Shown here: one piece after another, positions 49,970 to 59,944 of the stretch | How positions within the stretch are numbered: position 1 is the first letter of the stretch | Layout: the number at the start of each line of letters is the position of its first letter | Assembly (NCBI RefSeq): GCF_016097555.1 | Contig: NC_054713.1 | Span: 38,579,170 to 38,643,169, forward strand | DNA length: 64,000 bases | Source of the DNA: Gigantopelta aegis | Taxonomy: Eukaryota > Mollusca > Gastropoda > Neomphalida > Peltospiridae | Reading direction: 5' to 3' | The notes under the pieces: generated by a model | What the model was told of the DNA's origin: nothing | Databases searched by the model: none | Seen by the model: the letters and a program-made list of their open reading frames with translations, nothing else | Translations under genes and position numbers: made by a program

Positions 49970-51283
49970 CAGGGGAGCGGGCTGGTTTTTGCCCGAATTA
50001 AACGAAAATGCTCAAAGCTGGATCACAACGTTTTTTCATATTAGTATTACTGCCAACTGACTTTATAGACTTGCAAACAAATCACTACGCATTTTTACAT
50101 TAATTAAAACTAATTTTGCATGTAGAATGATGGAAATACATGGTAAAAAGGCTACAAGTTAGCACATTTTGCCCAAATATCTCTATAATCTTGTACCAAA
50201 TTTGAGGATTTGCTCCAGCACTACGGGGGTGGAGGGGGGGTGGGGGGCAGTTGTGTCTTAGTCCCTTTAATCTGGAAGCTGGGGCGGGATTTAGCTTGGT
50301 CTCGTTCCAACCAGTGCACCACAACTGGTATGTTCTTTCCTGTCTGTGGGAGAGTGCATATAAAAAATCCCTTGTTGCATTAGAAAAAAAAGTAGTGGGT
50401 TTCCTATGATGACTTCGTGTCAGAATTACCAAATGTTTGACATCCAATAGCCGATGATTTATTAATGTGCTCTAGTGGTTTCATTAAACAAAACAAACTC
50501 TTCTTTTTTTAATCTGAAAGTACACGATAGAAATTGAAAAGCAATTCTTGACCTCTTGTACTATTTTAAACTTCACTCATTTTATATAAATTTAAACTAA
50601 TCTTGATTGGTATGTGCTGTCCTGTCTGTGGGAAGCGCGTATAAAAGATCCCTTGCTACTAATGAAAAAATGTAGCAGGTTTTATGGGTGTCCTTTGAAG
50701 ATTACATGTTGGATTTTCTAAATGTTTGACATCCTACAGCTGATGATTCATTAATAAATGTGCTCCAGTGATGTTGTTTACAAACGTAATGTATGCTTGT
50801 GGTATCGTCAAACGGGGCGGGACATAGCCCAGTGGTACAGTGATGCGCTGTCAGTCTAAGATCGATCCCTGTCAGTGAACCCATGGGCTATTTCTCGTTC
50901 CAGCCAGTGCACCACGACTGGTATATCAAAGGATGTGGTATGTACTACCCTGTCTGTAGGATGGTGCATATCAAAGATCTCTTGCTGCTAATCGAAAAGA
51001 GTAGCCCATGAAGTGGCGACAACGGGTTTCCTCTCTCAATATCTGTGTGGTCCTTAACCATATGTCTGATGCCATATAACTGTAAATAAAATGTGTTGAG
51101 TGCGTCGTTAAATAAACCATTTCCTTCCTTATACTAGTGATAATTAATGTCTGGGGTAGTGTTTAAACAAATTGTATACAATACATATTGTATGATTTAT
51201 CCTTAACAGTATTCAGCAACTACATTGTTTCAGTTGGATCGTCGGCGGGACTGCTGGCTCTGTTTTCCACTAGCTCCAAGTGA
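41444..51283 (+). CDS. SSR3: Signal sequence receptor subunit gamma (TRAP-gamma), 5 coding exons
   Basis: Coding exons: 41444-41576, 46293-46419, 48479-48571, 49749-49880, 51217-51283, giving 183 residues (human 185). The product is a subunit of the translocon-associated protein complex, which sits beside Sec61 in the ER membrane and helps translocation of secretory proteins. Visible blocks: [20 protein letters not shown] at 16-35, the [12 protein letters not shown] loop, [19 protein letters not shown], the charged cytosolic stretch [17 protein letters not shown] ending [27 protein letters not shown], and [20 protein letters not shown] near the C-terminus. Membrane helices lie at about 29-48, 55-76, 137-157 and 164-182. 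The exon 5 acceptor is the second AG (51216); the one at 51209 gives the wrong frame. Exon 3 ends at a weak donor (AG|GTTTGC). Intron 1 holds a pogo-like transposon, intron 3 a MULE-like MITE. Confidence 0.95.
41850..45310 (-). mobile_element. Pogo-like (Tc1/mariner superfamily) DNA transposon in SSR3 intron 1
   Basis: Long imperfect inverted repeats of about 170-190 bp bound the element: 41870-42060 against 45120-45300 (shared CCAAATT.TTAA.AACTACG, then CTACCTTTAATT). Exact tips are eroded, so the ends are approximate. The right side also contains a palindrome at about 44870-45125. The transposase runs on the minus strand. The TIR strings near 42025, 42205 and 44815 share the motif TTTTCGATCG. 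Confidence 0.75.
42440..44208 (-). pseudogene. Pogo-type transposase (HTH_psq/CENP-B, DDE_1, C-terminal Cys/His finger)
   Basis: From the ATG at 44208 the minus strand encodes an N-terminal psq-type helix-turn-helix (residues about 10-55; [19 protein letters not shown]), a CENP-B-like second DNA-binding region (about 70-135) and a DDE_1 core with [19 protein letters not shown] and [15 protein letters not shown] count 35 residues between the second and third acidic residues. The frame is lost at about 43170-43230. The next frame then reads [20 protein letters not shown] and FRKTGIYPF, typical of the family. A stop near 42789 is followed in the same frame by a Ser/Asp-rich linker and [15 protein letters not shown] ... 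[18 protein letters not shown], a PHD-like finger. So one frameshift and one stop are visible; it is a plain DNA transposon gene. Confidence 0.85.
45330..45510. mobile_element. hAT-like MITE (CAGGGCTAGCTCTG family)
   Basis: CAGGGCTAGCTCTG and CAGAGCTTGCCCTG ends; flanks CTATT / CTAGT differ at one base. It abuts the right end of the pogo-like element. Confidence 0.85.
45520..45830. repeat. Dispersed repeat shared with 24330-24760
   Basis: GTTTATGATCACTGAAATCA and TTTCTAATACCACAAAATGC occur in both TMEM185 intron 5 and SSR3 intron 1. Class unknown. Confidence 0.7.
45905..46157 (-). mobile_element. SINE family C
   Basis: Minus strand: GGCCTTGATGGTGTCGTGGT head, GGGTTCACAGCCCG box B area, end GAAAATAAGTTGAAATGAGA. 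SSR3 intron 1. Confidence 0.88.
46460..46904. mobile_element. hAT-like MITE (CAGGGCTTCTAGA family) with a duplicated end unit
   Basis: Left end CAGGGCTTCTAGA; flanks TAGTT and TAGTG. At the right, the 83-84-bp end unit (CTGGCATGGCAATAGTAGTT ... ATAATCTAGAAGCCC) is present twice. This is the two-unit version of the array seen at 26879-28247. SSR3 intron 2. Confidence 0.88.
46914..47091. mobile_element. hAT-like MITE (CAGGGCTAGCTCTG family), GATTT duplication
   Basis: CAGAGCTAGCTCTG at the left, GGCAGAGCTCTG at the right; GATTT on both sides (46909-46913, 47092-47096). Nine bp from the preceding MITE. Confidence 0.88.
47170..47404 (+). mobile_element. SINE family A, 5' truncated, tail 2
   Basis: TTCCAGCCAGTCCACTACAA to TGCATTGTTAAATAAAACAT. 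SSR3 intron 2. Confidence 0.88.
47405..48440. other. SSR3 intron 2 remainder
   Basis: AT-rich; ATTGAAATCTGCATAAC occurs at about 47464 and 47499. No gene or mobile element recognised. Confidence 0.4.
48651..49244. mobile_element. MULE-like MITE with about 105-bp TIRs
   Basis: The first and last 105 bp are near-perfect inverted repeats (CAATCTAATTAAAATTAGCT; inner TCAAAACCTTACTTGCAGAA). Flanks GGGTATGCC / CGGTATGCC form a 9-bp duplication with one mismatch. It starts 80 bp after SSR3 exon 3. The interior is not coding. Confidence 0.92.
49245..49748. other. SSR3 intron 3 remainder
   Basis: AT-rich intron ending in TTTTTTTTAAATCTCTTTGCAG, a good acceptor. No other feature seen. Confidence 0.5.
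49942..49969. repeat. Poly-G tract
   Basis: A run of about 26 G in SSR3 intron 4. It is one of about ten G or C runs of 15 or more in the window, which are common sites of length error in assemblies. Confidence 0.85.
50281..51128 (+). mobile_element. Three SINE copies in a row in SSR3 intron 4
   Basis: 50281-50505 (GGGGCGGGATTTAGC head with a deletion, tail 1), 50608-50778 (core and tail 1, no head) and 50815-51128 (GGGGCGGGACATAGCCCAGT head, GATCGATCCC box B, tail 2). Ends of the three differ, so they are separate insertions. The last stops about 90 bp before SSR3 exon 5. Confidence 0.88.
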
Positions 51284-51303
51284 ACACAAGATTATAGCTA
51301 GGC

Positions 51304-51343
51304 AATAAAAAAACAAATTGTGGATGATGAGACAGTTAATAAA
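51304..51343 (+). promoter_or_regulatory. Candidate SSR3 polyadenylation signals
   Basis: Two AATAAA hexamers at 51304-51309 and 51338-51343 lie 21 and 55 bases after the SSR3 stop codon. Either would give a very short 3' UTR. Position and sequence only; no cleavage site is visible. Confidence 0.5.
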
Positions 51344-51699
51344 TATTTTATAGTAAACTTTTATGGAATTTTGTGTGTTTTTACTGCATGCATGAATCAA
51401 GTGAGCAGTGAATCCAAAGTGAGGTGTTAATTTGACAAAATATGATTCAAGGGATGTACATCTTTGTTTTAAGTTTATATGTTCGATTAAAAAAATGTAT
51501 ATACATATATTATATAAATTTTTTGTTCTGGTTGCCCCATGTTAGTATATATATATATATATATATATGTGCAGGTTTATTTTTTTTACTGCAACCTGAC
51601 TGGCTATTGAATTTACAGAATGACAAATGTATCCACACCATTTTAGTGTACTGGTGCAGTTTTGAATTGCTGTGACCCTATTCAGTTTTACACTCTCTC

Positions 51700-51725
51700 T
51701 CCCCTCCCCCCCCCCCCCCCCCCCA
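51700..51725. repeat. Poly-C tract
   Basis: About 20 C after CTCTCTCTCCCCTCC. Confidence 0.85.
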
Positions 51726-51781
51726 TTATTTAGGCAAGCAAGGTTAAGTGTCCATGTCTCATGCCTTTCTCACATTAGTAC

Positions 51782-51945
51782 ATGGGGATGTAGTTCAGTG
51801 GTACGTGAATCGCCTGAAGTGCATGGGTTTCCGGATTATCTTGTTGGGAGTGGTTTCGGGACCTGCCCCACAACTATCGAGAGTCCTAGTGTATTAATCC
51901 AATGCTTTGTGGAAATATGCATATAAAAGATCCCTTTATAGGGCG
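51782..51945 (+). mobile_element. SINE with a different tRNA-like head
   Basis: GGGGATGTAGTTCAGTGGTA (good box A) and CGCCTGAAGTGCATGGGTTT; box B is poor. The core AAAAGATCCC appears at 51927, then breaks at a G run (51966-51981). Confidence 0.65.
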
Positions 51946-52107
51946 TGTAGATTGTTTAAAACGGGTGGGGGGGGGGGGGGGTAGCCCAAGGGATGAAAAT
52001 ATGGGAGCCTTAAAGGCCCCTAACCAATTAAATGCTCAACAAATGTTTCAAAAAGTAAGCAGCCCTCATAGAAGTTTACGCTTGTGACGTAATATAGTAG
52101 CCTAATA

Positions 52108-52187
52108 CAGTTGATAATTTCCACTAGCCCAAACCATGCAATACTTCGCTAGTCTGGGCCGACAGCTAGTGGATTTGTCGAAACCTG
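52108..52187. mobile_element. Small CACTAGC-type MITE fragment
   Basis: CAGTTGATAATTTCCACTAG to AGCTAGTGGATTTGTCGAAA; reverse complement is the left part of 25655-26054. Confidence 0.6.
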
Positions 52188-52310
52188 CCAGTTGGCAGTC
52201 TTTAGGGACATGCTCCCCAAGAAAATTTAGTATTTAAGTTGTTCAAATACAGCAGAATACAAATGAAAAGTGGGGTGGGGTTATGATGATTATGTTCCAC
52301 GTCCACCCAC

Positions 52311-52593
52311 CCCGGTGGCGTCGAGGTTAGGCCATTGGTCTACAGGCTGGTAGGTAAACCACTTGCACCGACCAGTGATCCATAACTGGTTCAAAAAGGC
52401 CATGGTTTGTGCTATCCTGCCTGTGGGAAGCGCAAATAAAAGATCCCTTGCTGCCTGTCGTAAAAGAGTATCGTGTGGCGACAGCGGGTTTCCTCTAAAA
52501 ACTCAGAATGACCATATGTTTGACGTCTAATAGCCGATAAGATAAAAAATCAAGGTGCTCTAGTGGCGTCGTTAAATAAAACACTTTTTTTCT
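52311..52593 (+). mobile_element. SINE family B with internal deletion
   Basis: CCCGGTGGCGTCGAGGTTAG head, deletion of the box B part, core, and a hybrid tail: GTTTGACGTCTAATAGCCGA (tail 1 type) then GGCGTCGTTAAATAAAACAC (tail 2 type). Confidence 0.85.
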
Positions 52594-52619
52594 TTAAGAA
52601 CAAAATCTGTCTCTGTCTC

Positions 52620-53085
52620 TGTCCCTCTCTCCTCACTCCCCGTCTTGTCACACCCTACACCTCCGCAACCGTCGACAAGAGTCTTTAAGTAACCGAGACT
52701 ACAACACAAGTCGATAGATAAGGGGAAATAATCGAGTCCCAGAGTCTATGGCGGAAATTATAAACAAGTTCGCACAAGTTTAATCCTTTTAAAAATCGAA
52801 TGTTTTGTGGGATATCGGATTTCAGATGAGGTCGTAAAAAGTGGCTGGACGGTAAGATAATTTTAATCGGTTTGTCTAGCGAACCAGTTTTTAAATACAG
52901 AGTTTTATTATCGTCGTCACGCCACGCCGAGTTTGAAGTTTCATCGCGATCTGTCAAATTTCGGTATCGATGTTGTCGGTCGAGATAAACCTTGGAAAGC
53001 AGAATACTTTTTCTGAACTCTCTGTTGAAGTCAGGAGGTTGTGTCCACGACAGGCGTGCTTAATCTGAAACATGGCAAACATTCA
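52620..53085. other. CpG-richer segment, possible first exon or pseudogene
   Basis: CG dinucleotides are denser here than in neighbouring DNA (CGTCGTCACGCCACGCCGAG at 52912). A 90-codon frame on the minus strand (52957-52685) resembles nothing I know. The end (GTGTCCACGACAGGCGTGCT, 53041) recurs in reverse at 41256. It could be a promoter region, an old gene copy or a repeat. Confidence 0.25.
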
Positions 53086-53089
53086 CATG

Positions 53090-54065
53090 GCACGAACCGT
53101 CCATAGATTTGATAAAACGTTACCAGAATGATGGGGGTCTGAGTCTATTTACCCCCCAAGACACACCCAAGATACCCTAAAACACCACCAAGATACCCCA
53201 AGACTCCATAAATATTTTTAAAAATGAATTAAAATGTACTATTTTATAAAATATTTAGTGGAAAATGACGTAAAATAATTAATTTTAAGCCTTAATGACA
53301 GCCGATTGCTAAGGAAAATAATCGACTATTTACCCCCAAGACAATGTATGAAAAAAGCATTCCCTGTGTGAAGGACTATAGTTATTTTGTGTACATTTTC
53401 AATTCTCAGCATTCTGTTCAGGAAGCGCCCTCTAAAACTAAAATACTACAAGTTTAGTATTTGATATTTGTTGCTGACTGCAGTCTCGGTGGTAAGTGAC
53501 AACAATTTATTATGCCGTACAAAATTACAAACTATCAGTACAGAGTTTCTGCCCATGGTTTAAATTGAGCGAAACACCGGCACAGCAGAAGTAGATATTG
53601 GGGAGGAGAGGCTGATGGAACTCAAGAGCGCAAAGCAAAGTTTTTAGGGGGTTTGGGGGTATGTTTCCCATAAAAGAAAATTCATCTCTGCCTTAAGATT
53701 TACTACCAATAATATTTTTGATTCAGAATTATTATTTTTTTTTTTTGGGGGGGGGGGGGGGTACCCTCCTGCTCCGCCCTGCATGAAACATTTTTAATGT
53801 AATTTTACCCAAAACATTTATCAAAGTAGGCCTATTCCGTTTGTGTTATCTAATGAAAATGTTAGATATTGGTAGATTAATTTGTGATCAGATTTATTAT
53901 TCATCGGGCATTGAAAATAGGATTTTAAAAAATAAATTAGGATACCTTTGGAATCGTAAAAAAATATTAATATAGATATTTCAGGATTCCATCACATCTT
54001 ATGCTTTTGACTAAAAATCTGGAATTCATGGAAGCACTTAATTTTGCTACATTCACAGCCTGTGT
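53090..54065. other. Intergenic DNA without recognisable gene
   Basis: ACCCCCAAGAC-type words recur at about 53150-53205 and 53333. G run at 53746-53761. Nothing else supported. Confidence 0.4.
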
Positions 54066-54069
54066 ATAT

Positions 54070-54733
54070 CAGTGTTCAAGATTAAAAATTTGGGGCACTA
54101 TCCCAATTGGATACTAACATTTCAAAATCTGGTATCCCACCTGAGAATTTGGTATCCCACTTAAATGAAATTCATAAATAACACCGTAACAAACTTGGAC
54201 GACACTTTTCTCGTTCCCAGTCTATTGCAACGCCGCAATCGCAGAATTTGTGAAATTTGCAATCAAATGTAATCTATTTTTGAATAATACTAACATAAAT
54301 TAATATTTAGCAGTAATTTTTAAGTGTTTCTAATATTATTAATGATAAACCTACTTGTATCAATTTTCTGCAGATGTGGAATCAATATCTCAAATAAAAT
54401 TAGAAGGGAGGAAACATCCAACAAAACTAATAGCGACTTAGTGGTTCCCAGTCTATTGCTACGCTGCTGTTACTCCAGTGTTGCATTAGACGAGTTGGGG
54501 GAGATATTGTTATGGCATAGCATTAGACTGGGTACAAGCTCGAAAACATTGTTACTTGACTTCGCCAGTAAATGACGACTTTCATTGTTTAGCGAAAAAT
54601 AAAATCGCAGGATTAAAAAAAAAACCCAACATTATATGGTATCCCAGTGGAATACTGGGTTCTTGAAGTCTGGTATCCAAAATTAAATTCTGGTATCCTC
54701 GGGATATCGGGATACCATTAATCTCGAACACTG
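54070..54733. mobile_element. hAT-like MITE (CAGTGTTYRAGATTAA family), TATAT duplication
   Basis: CAGTGTTCAAGATTAA and TTAATCTCGAACACTG ends; TATAT on both sides (54065-54069, 54734-54738). About 120 bp longer than the copy at 8962-9504, sharing AGTGGTTCCCAGTCTATTGC-type interior. Confidence 0.92.
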
Positions 54734-54880
54734 TATATACATATATTCATGTATACATTGTAACAATGTGTTCATATTTATAAATAAAACATTTTAAAAA
54801 TATATATATAATAAAATATAATCTTTTTATACAGTGTTGTCAGACTCATTTAAAAATTATAATCTTTGAAATTACAACTA

Positions 54881-55054
54881 CAGTGAAAACTCAAAACTGG
54901 ACCATCTGTAAACTGGAATTCTCTCAAAACCCAGACATTTTTCATAGTCCCTTTTTAAATATCTGTGCAGAAGAGAACCTCTCTAAACTGGATACCTCTT
55001 AATACTGGACTTTTTACATGGTCCAGAGGTGTCCGGTTTAGAGGAGTTTCACTG
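54881..55054. mobile_element. Pogo-like MITE with TA duplication
   Basis: CAGTGAAAACTCAAAACTGG and GGTTTAGAGGAGTTTCACTG ends flanked by TA (54879-54880, 55055-55056). Confidence 0.88.
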
Positions 55055-55059
55055 TAAAT

Positions 55060-55705
55060 TATTGTTATAATTATATACCGATACATACAATGTATGAATG
55101 TAAATTTAAAATATGGTAATACTAAATTTACATAAATTTAAAATTATTAAGTACACTAATTAATTGTAGATATGTGATAACAATATTTTAGCATTGCTTT
55201 TTTGTCACAGGTGTATTATAATATATAGACGCCAATTTTTGTTATTCCTACATATGATATCTATTCATTATTTTTTAAATTCCTACATGTGATATCTATC
55301 TGCTACAAAGACTGGCAATTACCTACACTTGAACTTATTACAGACTGAAGTTGTTTAAACGTGTTTGATCAGCTGTTCATATGTGGTTGATTGTATAAAG
55401 TAAACAGTTTACAAGGAATGTCAATAGACCGATGATAGCTCAATACATGTGGAGATTCTGACAATAAATCTGTCATGACTTGAGTAAATATCTATGTTCA
55501 TGTACCAACACGAGACTGGTATGTATATGTATTATGTATAATTAGTGTAATTTGAAATTCAAGAGACACCAGTGTCAATGGCACTACATTTAAGTCGCTG
55601 GATTAAAAACTGATAGTTGTTGAGTTTGTATATACCAATACCGGCTTTGATCCACAGTTAATACACAGCTTAATGAAAATGTGTGTATACGGTCATTACT
55701 GTGAC
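55060..55705. other. AT-rich intergenic DNA
   Basis: CTACATATGATATCTATTCA / CTACATGTGATATCTATCTG form a short direct repeat at 55248 and 55283. No gene seen. Confidence 0.4.
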
Positions 55706-55708
55706 TTT

Positions 55709-55938
55709 ATTTCATTTTAACCCATTTTTCGTGCTTATATCTAATTAAGGTTCAAGTATGCTGTCCTGGGTACACACCTCAGCTATCTGGGCTGTCTATT
55801 CAGGACAGTGGATTAGTTGTTAATTGTTAGTGGTTAGTGAGAGAGAAGAGGGTGTGGTGGTCTTACACCTACCCATTGAGTCATTAAAACTTGCTATGGA
55901 TGGGAGCCGGTACCGGGCTGCGAACCCTGTACCTACCG
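55709..55938 (-). mobile_element. SINE family C, head truncated
   Basis: Minus strand: GGTACAGGGTTCGCAGCCCG to CGAAAAATGGGTTAAAATGA. Confidence 0.88.
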
Positions 55939-56196
55939 GTACTGTGACTTCTCTTTCACCACCTTTATGTCTGACATCCCAGATAATTTAATTGCACTGT
56001 GGTTAAGACATTGCAGGGTTCAAAATATAAAGTAAAATATGGTCTGCTGTCATTTTTTTGGTAAGTTGAAAATAATATGAGGGTACAAAATAAAAACAAA
56101 ATAGTCAATAAGTGCCTTTACAAGTTGGTTATGTGTTTAAATGTATTGAAATTGGATATTGCATTTCATGTGCTTTGACAAATTTTAAAGAGCAAA

Positions 56197-56392
56197 AAGT
56201 TTGTTTTGTTTAAGGACACCACTAGAGCACGTTCATTAATCAACGGCTATTGGATGTCTAACATTTGGTAATTTAGACATAGTCTTAGAGATGAAACCCG
56301 TTACATTTTTCCATTAGTAGCAAGGGATCTTTTATATGCACCATCCCACAGACAGGATAGCACATACCATGACCTTTGATATACCAGTCATA
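56197..56392 (-). mobile_element. SINE family A fragment, tail 1
   Basis: Minus strand: TATCAAAGGTCATGGTATGT, core, tail TCTAGTGGTGTCCTTAAACA. Confidence 0.85.
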
Positions 56393-58400
56393 AATTTTAA
56401 AGAGCAGTTCATTTGTCTAATAATTAAAAAAAACATCCATTGATTTCCAAGATTTTAGGGTACATAATTTTACCCTTCATACCCTCTGACAGAAACCGTG
56501 AGCAGGTCAAAAGAAATATGTTCTGTGAAAAAAACATATGGTCTGCTGGAAATAAATGGCATGGGGATGGAAGGCTTTGGGATAATGTGTGAAATATTAG
56601 GACTAGGTGATTCATTTAGAGCATTATGGAATTAAAATATAAGAGAATCATAGGCTAAATAGCAGATGAGATGATTGTAAAATACATCTGTCTGTTGAAA
56701 AATGACCTGCCATTTTGGGCTGTTTTTAGCAGGTGGACTTCTGTTTCATCTGCTAGGTTTAAAAAAAGGACTGCTTTTGGTTGTTTTTTTCGCAGGACGC
56801 TACATCAACCCCAACATTGGGTTTACGGCTAACAATAACTGCATGCTGAATTAAAACAGAGACTAGAAGATACATAGGAAAAATTAGTTTATATGATAAA
56901 TTGATCACCACCATAGCAATTTGCTAGGTTGTTTGTTGTTGTTGTTTTTGGGTTTTTTATAATTTTCTTGCTAACTAAAAACAAGCAGTATTTTATGGTA
57001 TGCTTATTGGATTAATGTGACATTTGGTCTGGCCTTTCTAAGCACATGATTAAAATATTGAAATTTTATTTAAGTTGTTTTTAAGGGGTTTTTTTTATTA
57101 TAATTTTTTTTTTTTTTTTTTTTTGAGGGAGTGGGATTAACATGCATTAAGATGAACATCAATGGATACAACGGTCAGTGACACCGAAGACGTTTATAGT
57201 AGTAGTGATATTTAGTTCTTTAGAATTATTGTTTTGTGCTGGAGTGTCGTCAAACATTCATTACTTAAAGGCGCAGACCCTAGTTTCAGCCTGTAAACAT
57301 GGACATTTAACTTTAGTTAATCTACAAATCTGTAACAAACATTTGGATAAGATTGTAACAGTGAGAAGCTAAAGTCTGTGATGTTTAAACAGGGAACTAC
57401 CATCAAAAATAACTAGAGCTTGTCTCATTAACCATTACTTCTTAGACGAATGTGCATTTTTAAAAACTAGGTTATGTCACTTTAACAAAGCCCCTGCGCG
57501 TGCTGTAACCTCACCGTGGTGCAGGGGTGTAACATTCTCTTTGAGAATGGCCAATACAGCACAAATTGAAGTTTAGAGTAAAATTCGGTGTCCATAAAAT
57601 TCTGTGATATTTGTATTTGTATTTTTGCACAGTTCTTTACACTGTTTTTGTTTAAACCTTGAATTTTTATGTTGATGTTGATCATCACTTTATTTATTTG
57701 CATTACCATAGTTTGACACCCAATAGCCGATGTATTTTTCGTGCTGGGGTGTCGTTAAACATTCATTCATTCATTCATTCATTCTTTAACAAAGTTCTAG
57801 TCTGCTATTATATAAACATTCCTTTCCTTTTTTGGCTTTTACCCTGTCGTGATTGGTACATGTGTATGCATTGTTATTGATCAAATGACCAGTAGCCAAA
57901 AATCTGACATACACAACATACTATTGTTGTGTGTACTTATTGTAAACCGAATCCCACACACACACACTCTTTTGTTGGTATTTAAGGGTGTATTTTCCAG
58001 TAATTGCCAGGAAGAGGCCTTCGTATAGGCGTACGCCTGTTAGCTGATCCCAAAACTCTAGATGTGACGATAATAAAAATATTGTTTAAACCAAGTAATT
58101 GTTGCAGAATTTCATTATTAGTAAATCTCCTTTTATCGATATTTAACTTTTGTGTGTGTGCATGTATACACATGATATCATTGTTGGTAAAGTTTTAATA
58201 TAGCAAAATTAAACCAAGCCTTTATTTACTGTTCCAAACATGTTTCTTATAACATATATATAACTGAGATAATTACAGACTGAAACATGTAAAAGGATCA
58301 TTATTTCTTTAAATTGTTTTTTAAAATACATATATACTGTACACTTGTTTTCTTTTATCATGAATGCATGTTGTGGTACTGTGGATTAATAATGAGGCTT
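56393..58400. other. Intergenic DNA with SINE-tail fragments
   Basis: 57210-57268 and 57710-57785 carry the tail-like words TTTGTGCTGGAGTGTCGTCAA and TTCGTGCTGGGGTGTCGTTA, each followed by ACATTCATT; the second has a (CATT)n run. A T run is at 57103-57124. No gene recognised. Confidence 0.45.
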
Positions 58401-58483
58401 TATTAACAAAAGATCTGCAATTATCCTCGGGTATGATTTAACGGCACATGGCTGGCAAACATTTGTCTTGGCCAAGGCCCAGC

Positions 58484-58697
58484 CTATTCACGGGATAAGT
58501 AGCGTTGAACGGTCCACATTGGGTCGTATTTATAAACTTGATTCCTCAGTGTGCGGGCCATTTCCATTACTGAGTATTGATAAGAGTGGAGTGCAACTCT
58601 TTTGTGGTCAGGAATGTCGGGGTAGAAGCAGATATATCTGTGTGAGAGTCTGTCTCCATATGTGGAATATACTTGTTGTACAGAGCTGTCGTACACG
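58484..58697 (+). other. Possible non-coding exon with GTAAGT donor
   Basis: A block with higher GC than its surroundings ends at CGTACAC|GTAAGT (donor at about 58698). It has open frames on both strands that match nothing I recognise. It could be the first exon of a gene to the right of the window or a transcribed non-coding RNA exon. Confidence 0.2.
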
Positions 58698-58719
58698 TAA
58701 GTCATTTATGCTACTTTAA

Positions 58720-59610
58720 CACAGGTGTACGTGTATGTGTGCTAGTTTTTATTAAAATTAAATATATAGATTTTTTGTATGGAACTGTGAATGTTAATTT
58801 AGCTGCTGGCTTGGGATAAATGGCTGATTACTATTTATAGTATATTATAATCATTAATCAGTACCCTGAACATTTTGTGTTAAATTGTTAATATTTATAA
58901 ATGGAAAGGAAAGATACCAGGTCTTATTAAAATTGAATACACATGTATATAGCTTTTTATATGGAACTGAATGTTTAGCTGCTATCTTGGGATATATGGC
59001 TAATTACTACATTGTATTTGTAATGTATAATCAGTACCCTGAACAATTTGTGTTAAATTGTTAATATTTATAAATGGAATGGAAAGATCGATGTATGTAT
59101 TTAATGACAATTTGATCGGCACATCCGCTGTTTTATGTCTGATATGCATAGAGGCATATATACATGCATGTGTGTATGTGTATATATATATGTGTGTGTG
59201 TGTGCATGCATGTTTGTAAATTACCTTTTGTTTACCAACTCCCTACCACATGTGATCAAATGCGGAATCAGGGACATAGGCTGGGGGGATTCATTGAGTT
59301 TGGATGAGCCCCCACTCCTATAATGGCTAAAATATTTTTACAGTGCAATATTAGATTTTCATCTATTAGGTGTCCAGAGAAAATGGGTCTGCTATAGTAA
59401 ATAATTTCAGTTTTGTTTGATGTAAGAAGAAAAGTTAAAGTGTTTTGTTATCAGTAATAGGTTCAATTTAGAAAACAATCGACTCAGAAATAAATAACTT
59501 GCAATAAATTCCATAGCATGAAAAAAGGCGTTCCCTGTGGGGTGGCTGATAGGTGCACATTCGAACCCAACCCTCCCCAGTTCCAAACCATGTTATGCCA
59601 TTGGGAATGA
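58720..59610. other. Intergenic DNA with a local duplication
   Basis: GGAACTGTGAATGTTAATTT ... AATGGAAAGGAAAGA (58780-58915) is repeated at 58960-59088 with changes. A TG/TA microsatellite is at 59160-59205. Confidence 0.55.
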
Positions 59611-59614
59611 CTAG

Positions 59615-59938
59615 GGGCGAGACGTAGCCCAGTGGTAAAGCGCTCGCTTGATGCGCGGTCGGTTTGGGACAGATCCCTGTTAGTGGGCCCGTTGGGCCAT
59701 TTCTCACTTCAGTCAGTGCGCTACGACTGGTACATCAAAGGCCATGGTATGTGCTATCCTGTCTATGGGATTGTGCATATAAAAGATCCCTTGCTGCTAA
59801 TCGAAAAGAAGTAACCCATGAAGTGGTGACAGCAGGTTTCCTCCCTCAATATCGGTGTGATCCGTAACCATATGTCTGACACCATATAACCGTAAATAAA
59901 ATGTGTTGAGTGTGTCGTTAAATAAAACATTTATTTAT
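59615..59938 (+). mobile_element. tRNA-headed SINE (family A, tail 2), nearly complete
   Basis: GGGGCGAGACGTAGCCCAGT, AAGCGCTCGCTTGATGCGCG, core and tail GTCGTTAAATAAAACATTTA. Target duplication GGAATGAC / GGAAATGACC. Confidence 0.92.
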
Positions 59939-59944
59939 TTGGAA

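Noticed and set aside
51209-51216. First AG before SSR3 exon 5 as the acceptor
   Set aside because: It gives the wrong frame; the AG at 51215-51216 yields the conserved [12 protein letters not shown] sequence.
59615-59690. tRNA gene (and similar heads at 1170, 16817, 24787, 50815)
   Set aside because: Box A and box B are present, but there is no cloverleaf with an acceptor stem, and each is joined to a SINE body.
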